Source: GN02-872 sp963518665
GTDB lineage: Bacteria > Patescibacteriota > Gracilibacteria > BD1-5 > UBA6164
Length of the DNA: 8,552 nt
Direction: 5' to 3'
NCBI GenBank assembly: GCA_963518665.1
Contig: CAUQKR010000035.1
Span: 1-8,552 of the forward strand
Each line of letters begins with the position of its first letter. Within the stretch, counting starts at the first letter, position 1. A program made the translations under genes and the position numbers. A model generated the notes under the pieces. It worked only from the letters and a program-made list of their open reading frames with translations. It had not been told where the DNA came from and did not search any database. This document shows, piece by piece, positions 1 through 6,172 of this stretch.

Positions 1-1
1 A

Positions 2-913
2 ATTATAATTTTAGATACTTTTTCAAAAGATAAATGATTAGAATCAAATTATTATTGAAATGAAAATAATTATTTAACAAAAGAAGATTTAGAACAAAAT
101 AATTGAGAAAATCAGGAAAAAATTTTTTCAGATTTAAACTGAGAATATTCTCCAATTTTAGAAGATTTAAAATCGAAATGAGAAATAAATAATGAGGATT
201 TTGAAAAATTTCAAAAAGACTTAGCTTCAACTCCTTCTGATAAAAAACAAGATAAATTTTTAAATATTATAGAAAAGTTACCAAATAGTGAAAATAAAGA
301 AAATTTATTAAATAAATTTAAAAATCAAGAAAATGTTACTGAAGAAAATTTTGAAAAAACTCAAATGTTTCAAGATTCTAAGTGAAAAATAGATTTTGAT
401 AAATCTGTTTGATGACTTGAAACTATGGTTGCTAAAAATTATGTTTTTACTTGAAGTAAAGAAAAGTCAGAAGATCAAAATAAAATAGAAAGCTTAAATA
501 CAGCTTTAGAGGTTTCAAAATCGAAAATAGTAAACTCTAAATCTAAAGATTTCAAAAATAATAATGCAGAGCTTATTTCTGAAATAACAAAAGAAACAAA
601 TCCAGATAAAAAATATCAAAAATTGAAAGAACTTTATAAAGAAGGATTAAAAGAAGATGCAAAAGCTGGATGAAAAAAATGAACTGAAGAGATAGAATCT
701 AGAAAAAATAATCTAAAATGAGAATATAAAAAAATTTTAGAAGAAATTTCTAAGAATCAAAAAAATTGAAATGAGCAAGAACTTGAAAAATTGAATAAAC
801 AAAAACAAAAAATTGAAGATGAAGCAAAAGATATTTCAAAACTTCAAGAAGAACTTGATCAAATAATAAAAGAAACAGATTTAGATTTTAAACCAAGAGA
901 AAAGCAAGAATAA
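2..913 (+). CDS. Unrecognised Lys/Glu/Asn-rich coiled-coil protein (3' part; start lies left of the window)
   Basis: I do not recognise this protein. The frame is open from base 2 to a TAA at 911-913 when UGA is read as glycine, giving 303 residues with no start codon needed inside the window. It contains 13 in-frame UGA codons and only two GGA, so UGA is its main glycine codon. The visible part is hydrophilic, with no membrane segment and no cysteine. The first half is rich in Asn, Asp, Ser and Lys and looks partly disordered. The last 100 or so residues (about 190-292 of the fragment) are dominated by Lys, Glu, Leu and Ile in heptad-like spacing, for example KLKELYKEGLKED and KLNKQKQKIEDEAKDISKL, which suggests a long coiled coil. 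It converges on comEC, with 11 bases between the two stop codons, and ends in a shared hairpin. It could be a structural or scaffold protein, or the tail of a much larger protein. The reading frame is secure; the function is unknown. Confidence 0.85.
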
Positions 914-942
914 AAAAGAAGAAATTATTTTTCTTCTTTTTT
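912..942. terminator. Bidirectional terminator between the coiled-coil gene and comEC
   Basis: A perfect 13-bp stem (912-924 with 930-942) encloses a 5-base loop, TTATT. The stem has six A-T pairs at its base on both sides, so the hairpin ends in a U-run whichever strand is transcribed. It starts inside the TAA of the + strand gene (911-913). Its loop holds the comEC stop codon (925-927), so the last five comEC codons (Lys-Lys-Glu-Glu-Lys) form one arm. One element can end both convergent transcripts. Confidence 0.75.
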
Positions 943-2412
943 GTTTATTCTAAACCATAAAACTATAAAAACTAAAGTCATTAAATAAATTATTTCAAAA
1001 AATCATTTATAAATTCAAAAATCAGTTTTTAAAACTAAAAATTCTATACTTCAAAAGAAATTTACTACAAAAATATCCCATCTTAAAAGTAAATAAGCAA
1101 AAAATCAAATAAAAATTCATATTTTTGCAGTCATAAAATATCAAATTATTGATAAAAATCATAGAAGCATAGCTAAAGGAATAGACCAAGAAACTAATAC
1201 ATTTGAAATTGGAGAAATAGTTGATAATTGTCAGAAATTAAAAATCATAACTGGTAAAGTAAAAACTAAGGCAGAAAATGTTATAGAAACAGTAGTTCTT
1301 ATTTCAAAAAATTCTGGTAAAAATTTAAATAAATTATTAAAAAATTTTTCTGTATAAATTATTCATAAAACTGCTAAAAAACTTAAATGTAAAGAAACAT
1401 CATAATTTATAGAAAAAGGAGTATAACTAACCATTATAGCTAAAGTTAACAATCATATAGACAAAATATTTCATTGTCTACTATTTTGTAAAACTAAATA
1501 ACCTATAAAACCCATTATTCATGCTCTTACTACAGGAGGAGTAGGTCAGACAAGTATCACAAAAAGTAAAATTATTGTCAACATTGTCAATATTTGTAAA
1601 GGTCTTGGTAAAATTTTTACAAATATTGAAAAGAAAACAATCAGTATTGTTATATTAAATCAAGAAACTGCAATAAAGTGTGTTAATCAAGAATTATTAA
1701 AATTTGTTTCCAATTCTTTTGGTAATTCTTCTCTTGCTCATAGTAAAATTCATCATAAAAATATTGCTTCATTTTCAGGATAAATTTTTTTTATAACAGA
1801 TAATAAATTTTCTCTTAAAGAAATTATATTTTTTTCTATAATATTTATTTCATTTTTTTGAATTTCTTTAAAATTATTTGCAAAATATCTAAAATAATAT
1901 CAATTTGAAATCATATAATTTTTATAAGAAAAATCATTGAAATCTTTGAAATTATATATTTTTGTAGTTGATTCTATAACTTGTCATTTTTCTAGTCTTT
2001 TATCTCAAAATTTTTTTATATGAACTTCAGCAAAAATTTTATTTGGAGCTTTTTTATTATTTAAAGTTAAAATTTTTGTTTTATAAATAATTTTATTTGA
2101 TTTTACTTCTTTAACTTCTTGAATTTCACTTATTATAGTAGCTTTTTTATTTAAAAAATTATTTAAATAATTAAAATTTTCATTTACTTTTATTAAAAAA
2201 TTATTTGAAATAAAAACTCAAATAATAAAAGATATATTACAAAATAAAAATAAAAGTTTAAATTTTTTAGTTTTTATGTAAATTACTAAAAAAAATAGCT
2301 CTATAAATAAAAGAGCTATAAGTGAAAGATAAATATTTTCAAAGAAATTATTTATAAATATTCAAGATATGTAAAAAATACAAGAAAATATAAAAATATT
2401 TAGTTTATTCAT
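925..2412 (-). CDS. comEC: ComEC/Rec2-family DNA-uptake channel without a metallo-beta-lactamase domain
   Basis: ComEC is the inner-membrane channel that takes up single-stranded DNA during natural transformation. The protein is 495 residues when UGA is read as Gly (23 UGA against 2 GGT). The N-terminus has hydrophobic segments at about 5-46 and 52-73, followed by a soluble stretch at about 75-190 matching the OB-like N-terminal domain (DUF4131). The competence domain follows, with its signatures GAREELPKEL (225-234), SGLTHFIAVSGFN (241-253) and GPTPPVVRAGIM (289-300), then SFHLSFLAVLG and NVLVSWSIPLAMLLG further on. The rest is transmembrane helices to the end. Many ComEC proteins carry a C-terminal metallo-beta-lactamase-like domain; this one stops right after the membrane part. 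ATG at 2412 is chosen because it overlaps the end of the Lgt-like gene (ATGAATAA) and starts a typical hydrophobic N-terminus. The family assignment is firm. Its role here, DNA import for transformation or nutrition, is inferred. Confidence 0.9.
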
Positions 2413-3208
2413 TATTTATTTCTTTTTTATAAAAATTATATACTTTGTAAGTACAATATGAAAATATTATAATTGCACAAATTTGAGATAAATTTATAAA
2501 TGAAAAATTATTTATTTTAAAAATATTTATAAAAATATCTTTGAAAAAGTCTGATTTTCAACTAAAAAATTCCATTATAAAAATAATACAAGAAAAAATC
2601 ATCATTCAAACATATCATAATAATTTTTTTTGATTTATATACATATTTGCTATATATAAACTAGAAAAAAGTAGGAAAAATAGTATAGAATAAAAAATAG
2701 GTAAAGGGAAAACAGGAGAAATATAAGGAATATTGCTACTTGTTCAATAAGTTATTTCTATTCAAAAATTTGTATCTATACCATAAACTTGACCTCATAA
2801 TAAAGCTCAAAAAAATCAAAGAGGCAAAGTAAAAACAAAAGCTAAAACTAAACCAAAAATATATTTATCTAAACTTTCTTTTCTAATCTTTAGTAGTATA
2901 AATAAAACTAATAAAAAACCAAAAATTCATCACATAAGTGAAAATTTGTATTCATTTGCTATGAAAAAATATATAGGGTTAGTTATATTTGTATAATCAT
3001 ACCATTTTGAAAACACATAGAATATTCTAGCAAAAACAAAGCTAGAAATAAAAAACCAAGCAATATTATTTTTAAAAATATCTAGGTTATAATCAAGTCT
3101 TACTGACATTCTTTTTAGCATCCAGATAAAAAGAAAGAAGCATATTGTTATCAATAATCAAAAACTTGAAACTTGAAATTGTCAAAAATTAAATAAATAA
3201 GGATACAT
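2405..3208 (-). CDS. Divergent Lgt-like membrane protein (prolipoprotein diacylglyceryl transferase fold), catalytic residues apparently lost
   Basis: Lgt attaches diacylglycerol to the lipobox cysteine of prolipoproteins. This 267-residue protein (12 UGA and 4 GGN glycines) has the Lgt length and layout. It has an N-terminal SSFGLLI helix, then ARIFYVFSKW (60-69) matching GRxxYVLF, LMGGIFG (91-97) matching the FHGG region, LGFFGALLGGQVYG (130-143) matching the RxGNFxNGExxG signature, FPLPIFYS (167-174) matching HPxQLYE, IMEFFSGKSD (211-220) matching the IVEFFR region, and a final NLSQICAI matching the SxGQxxS helix. In my hand alignment the residues important in E. coli Lgt are replaced: the FHGG histidine is Met, Arg143 is Phe, Asn146 is Ala, Glu151 is Gln and Arg239 is Ile. 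It may therefore be inactive as a transferase or have another role. It is followed by comEC with an 8-bp overlap, so the two are probably co-translated. The fold assignment is moderately sure; enzymatic function is doubtful. Confidence 0.65.
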
Positions 3209-3227
3209 ATTTTTTATAAAAAAATAA

Positions 3228-3287
3228 AAAAATCTCTTTAATTATAATAAAATTTTTTTTAAAATCAATATAATTAAAAAGATTTTT
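3228..3287 (-). terminator. efp terminator, large-loop hairpin
   Basis: Bases 3228-3246 pair with 3269-3287 over 19 positions, with one G-U wobble in the - strand transcript (position 3236). The loop is about 22 bases and has its own A/T self-complementarity. It begins 6 bases after the efp stop and is followed on the - strand by a U-rich run. The efp transcript probably ends here. The same bases contain a promoter-like pair for the next gene. Confidence 0.6.
3241..3268 (-). promoter_or_regulatory. Candidate promoter of the lgt-like/comEC unit, inside the efp terminator
   Basis: On the - strand TTGATT (3268-3263) is followed after 16 bases by a consensus TATAAT (3246-3241). Transcription would start near 3234, giving a leader of about 26 bases to the ATG at 3208. 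The -35 sits in the loop and the -10 in the stem of the efp terminator. The exact TATAAT supports it, but the AT-rich background makes chance matches common. Confidence 0.4.
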
Positions 3288-3292
3288 AAAAA

Positions 3293-3850
3293 TTAAGCTC
3301 TACTTCTGTATTCTTTTGTTCTAGTATCAATTACTAATTTGTCTCAAATATTTATAAATAAAGGTACTTGAATAACTAAACCAGTATTCATTGTAGCAGG
3401 TTTTTTACCACCAGTAGCAGTATCTCATTTTTCTCATGGAGGAGTATCTGTTACTTCTAGAATACAAGTTGGTTCTAGATTTAAATTTATAGGAGATCCG
3501 TTAAATTCTTGAAGCATAACTTTATCTCAGTCTTGTAAAAATAATTCTGCACCATCTAAAGCATCAAGAGTTAAACTTACTTGCTCAAAAGTATTTTGGT
3601 TCATAAAATAATAATTTGTACCATCATTGTAAAGATAGTCATAATTACTTGTTGTAACTTCAGCAGGTTGGAAATTATCTTTATCAGAAAAAGTTTTTGG
3701 AATAGTTCCACCTCTAATCAAGTTTTTTGCTTTAATATTTATTATTGAACCACCTCTTCAAACTACTTTTTGAGAATATGAAGTAACTTCATAAGGCTCT
3801 CCGTCCATAATAAATCTTTTTCAAACTTTTAATTCACTAGCATTTAGCAT
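3293..3850 (-). CDS. efp: Translation elongation factor P
   Basis: EF-P binds between the P and E sites of the ribosome and rescues stalls at consecutive prolines. The protein is 185 residues, the usual length. It has the three-domain layout: an N-terminal KOW-like domain (about 1-64, FIMDGEPYEVTSY), a middle OB domain (about 66-128, with DYLYNDGTNYYFMNQNTFEQ) and a C-terminal OB domain (130-185) with the family signature around PPGEKGDTATGGKKPAT and IQVPLFINIGDKLVIDTR. Six glycines are UGA, including both in PPGEKGD, where the family has PGxKGD; eleven are GGN. The residue at the tip of the loop that is modified in other species is Arg32 (VVGRGG), as in EarP-type EF-P, rather than lysine. 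No modification enzyme is encoded nearby. It lies 71 bases after the small membrane gene with no clear terminator between them, so read-through is possible alongside its own candidate promoter. Start ATG 3850 matches the family N-terminus. Confidence 0.97.
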
Positions 3851-3864
3851 TTATTTTAAATTAA

Positions 3865-3894
3865 ATTATAAAAGTATTTTTTTATTTTATACAA
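3865..3894 (-). promoter_or_regulatory. Candidate efp promoter
   Basis: TTGTAT (3894-3889) and a consensus TATAAT (3870-3865) are separated by 18 bases on the - strand. Predicted start is near 3858, about 8 bases before the ATG at 3850. The -35 overlaps a small palindrome, TATTTTATACAAAATA (3883-3898). No Shine-Dalgarno sequence is present in the gap. Confidence 0.4.
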
Positions 3895-3921
3895 AATATT
3901 TTTTTTTGCAAGTTTTTTGTT

Positions 3922-4413
3922 TTAAATAAGCATAAAATAGTTGTATAAAATTATAGATATTCAGGTAAAAATAATGTAAATTAATACAGTTGGAATTACA
4001 TCATATATAAAAATAAAATTTTTTAATATTTTTTTTCTTAAATCTTCATTATAAATAAAATTTTCTAAACTAGAATTCAGAAATTTATAACTAAAAAATA
4101 AATATATTGAAATTATTACAATTGTATTTATTGTAAACATTATTTCATAATTTATAAAACCTTGTTTATAAGGTAATATAGATATAAAAGTCAATATAAA
4201 TCATCAAATTAATATAGAAATAAAACTACAAGTTATTTTTGATAAAAAAATTTCAAATAAACTTTTATCTAAAGAAAAATTTATTTCATATTTTTTTATA
4301 ATATTTCTAAATAAAATTCAAGGTATAATTATACAAAATATTGCAAATAAAATAAATGTAGAAAATGAATATTCATAAATAATATTTGCTATTTTTAAAA
4401 TTAAACTTTCCAT
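3922..4413 (-). CDS. Unrecognised small integral membrane protein, about four helices
   Basis: I do not recognise this family. The frame codes for 163 residues when UGA is glycine (four UGA, one GGT). Hydrophobic segments lie at about 18-36, 56-82, 90-112 and 131-160. They are separated by short charged loops: RNIIKKYEINFSLDKS after the first helix and ENFIYNEDLRKKILKN before the last. Helix 1 contains IIIPGILFRN and helix 2 contains ILIGGFILTF, both with UGA-coded glycines. The lysine- and arginine-rich loop after helix 1 suggests that loop is cytoplasmic. There is no signal peptide, lipobox or catalytic motif. The start is the first ATG after the rny terminator; it has no ribosome-binding site, only A/T sequence. 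It lies between rny and efp and may be co-transcribed with efp. It could be a transporter component, an assembly factor or a lineage-specific protein. The reading frame is well supported because it stays open over 164 codons despite extreme AT content. Confidence 0.75.
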
Positions 4414-4436
4414 AAAAAATTTTTTAAAATATATTT

Positions 4437-4469
4437 ACTTTATTTTATCATAAAATAAAGTTTTTTCAA
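4437..4469 (-). promoter_or_regulatory. Candidate promoter with a perfect 11-bp palindrome, upstream of the small membrane gene
   Basis: Bases 4437-4447 pair perfectly with 4451-4461 around a 3-base loop (TCA). On the - strand a TTGAAA (4469-4464) and TAAAAT (4447-4442) are 16 bases apart, so the palindrome covers the -10 and most of the spacer, as an operator would. Predicted start is near 4435, giving a leader of about 22 bases. Read on the + strand, the same hairpin is followed by six Ts and would look like a terminator, but no + strand gene precedes it. Confidence 0.35.
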
Positions 4470-4471
4470 AA

Positions 4472-4501
4472 AAAATAGAGAAAATTATTTTTCTCTATTT
4501 T
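4472..4501 (-). terminator. rny terminator
   Basis: A perfect 13-bp stem (4472-4484 with 4489-4501) with a 4-base loop is followed on the - strand by a run of eight Us that partly overlaps the stem. The rny stop codon TAG (4495-4497) lies within the stem, so the gene's last codons are part of its own terminator. Confidence 0.75.
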
Positions 4502-5982
4502 GCAACTTCAATAACTCTCATTTCTCTAATAAGATTTACTTTTACTTCACCAGGATAAGAAAGTTTTTCTTGAATATTATCAGCTATTTCTCTAGCCATA
4601 GATAAAGCATCCATATCCGAAACAGTTTTTGCATCTACAAAAACTCTTATTTCTCTTCAAGCAGATAATGCATAAGCTTTATTTACTCAATTAAAACTAG
4701 AAACTAAAGCTTCCATTTCTTGAACTCTTTTCAAATAGTCTTCTATAACCTCTCTTCTTGCTCAAGGTCTAACAGAACTTATTGCATCAGCAATTTGAAC
4801 TATAGCTGTATGTATAGATATAGAGAAAGGATCTCAGTGGTGGTTTTCTATAATATCTATAACTTTTTCATCCATTTTATATTTTCTAGCTAAAATTCAT
4901 CAGATTTCTGGGTGTGTTCATTCAAATTCTTGATCAAGAGCTTTTCCTATATCGTGTAGCAATCAACCAACTTTACATAAATAAGGATCTATTCATAATT
5001 CCATAGCTATAGCTTCAGCTATCAAAGCTACTTCTTTACTATGTTTTAAAATATTTTGTCCATAACTTGTTCTAAATCTAAGTTTTCAAATTACAGGAAT
5101 TATTTCATCAGGAATATTATTTATAGATAATTCATTTAAAATTTGTTTTCATAAATCTTTTAATAAAATTTCAGCTTCAGCTTCAGTTTTTGCAACAACT
5201 TCTTCTATTCTTGCAGGTTGAATTCTTCAGTCTTCTATAAGTTTTTCTAGAGATTTTTTAGCTATATACCTTCTATATAAATCAAAAGCTGAAATAAAAA
5301 CTGTATCTGGGGTATCATCAATTATAAGAGAAACACCACAACATTTTTCAAAAGTAGTAATATTTCTTCATTCTTTTCAAATAAGTTTTCATTTTATATC
5401 ATCACTAGGAATTTGTATCAAAGTCATAGTTACTTCACTAGTTACATCACCAGCATATTGTTGAATAGCTTTTAATATAATTTCTCTAGCTTCTTCTTTT
5501 TTTGCATCTTCAATAGCTTTTCTATGTTTTACAATTAGTTCTTTTCAGTCTTTTTCATATTTTTCACTTATTTCTTTTAAGAAAATATTTTTTGCTTCTT
5601 CTTCTGTAAGTTTAGCTATTTCTGCAATTTTTCAATCCAATTCTAATTGAGTTTTTTCTAAATTCTCTTTTTGTTTATTCAGATTCTCTTCTTTTTTAAT
5701 TAAATTTTCTTGTCTATTTTCTATATTTTCAATTTTTTTATCTAATTTTTCTTCTTTTTCTAGAAGTCTACTTTCAGCTTTTTCAGCTTTTTTCATAACT
5801 TCACTTGCTTCTTTTTCTGATTTTTTTAATAATTCTTCAGATTTTTTTTCTGCTTCAGAAATAATTTTAGAAGCTTTATCTTCAGCTTTTTTTTCTTTTC
5901 TTATGTTTAAAAAAAAGAAAACTCAAAAAGTCAGTGCTATTCATACACTAGCACCTAGTAGTAAATATAATAATTCATTCAT
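4495..5982 (-). CDS. rny: Ribonuclease Y, membrane-anchored endoribonuclease
   Basis: RNase Y makes the first endonucleolytic cuts in mRNA decay in many bacteria. The protein is 495 residues, close to the usual length of about 520, with the standard order of parts. An N-terminal membrane helix (about 4-26) is followed by a long Lys/Glu coiled coil (about 28-165). A KH RNA-binding domain has its GxxG-type loop in KLIGKEGRN (199-207), both motif glycines being UGA. An HD domain carries HSKEVA (314-319), LLHDIGKALD (341-350), THPEIGG (356-362) and NHHGDP (380-385), so the metal-binding His and Asp residues are present. The C-terminal part has ADAISSVRPGARRE and ends with REMRVIEVAK, as in Bacillus RNase Y. 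It uses 19 UGA and 7 GGN glycines. The stop is TAG. ATG at 5982 is chosen; an in-frame alternative is not evident, although another ATG lies in a different frame at 5978. It stands alone between two terminators. Confidence 0.96.
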
Positions 5983-6039
5983 TTTTTCTTTGTTAGTTGT
6001 AAAATTTTAAGGAACGATTAAAAATTTATTATTTTTATT

Positions 6040-6061
6040 TTATTATTTTGATAAATAATAA
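6040..6061. repeat. 9-bp hairpin in the probable rny leader
   Basis: Bases 6040-6048 (TTATTATTT) pair perfectly with 6053-6061 around TGAT. It lies 58 bases before the rny start, in what would be the transcribed leader if the candidate promoter at 6097-6070 is used. All pairs are A-T, so it is weak as RNA, and it may be no more than AT-rich background. Confidence 0.3.
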
Positions 6062-6069
6062 GATTACTT

Positions 6070-6097
6070 ATTTTATTTAAAAATTTAAATTTTTCAA
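6070..6097 (-). promoter_or_regulatory. Candidate rny promoter
   Basis: TTGAAA (6097-6092) and TAAAAT (6075-6070) are separated by 16 bases on the - strand, within the 136-base gap between the fusA terminator and rny. The hexamers and spacing are the same as those of the candidate before the small membrane gene (4469-4442). The predicted leader is about 80 bases, the longest in the window. Confidence 0.3.
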
Positions 6098-6118
6098 GTT
6101 TAAAAAAAATTTTGCAAT

Positions 6119-6155
6119 AAAAAGAGCTTAAGAAAATTTTTCTTAAGCTCTTTTT
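6119..6155 (-). terminator. fusA terminator
   Basis: Bases 6119-6136 are a perfect 18-base inverted repeat of 6138-6155; as RNA, about 15 pairs close a loop of A and U. The stem contains GAGCTTAAG/CTTAAGCTC, giving several G-C pairs and making it the strongest hairpin in the window, and its 3' arm ends in five Us. It begins 18 bases after the fusA stop. Confidence 0.85.
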
Positions 6156-6172
6156 GATTAAATATTTTTATA

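Noticed and set aside
3..230. 75-codon frame on the - strand
   Set aside because: Opposite the continuous + strand coiled-coil gene; the Leu/Phe/Asn translation is what the reverse complement of Lys/Glu/Asn codons gives.
6080..6095. 16-base palindrome AAAAATTTAAATTTTT in the rny upstream region
   Set aside because: Self-complementary A/T runs of this kind are expected often by chance at this composition and it adds nothing to the promoter candidate it overlaps.
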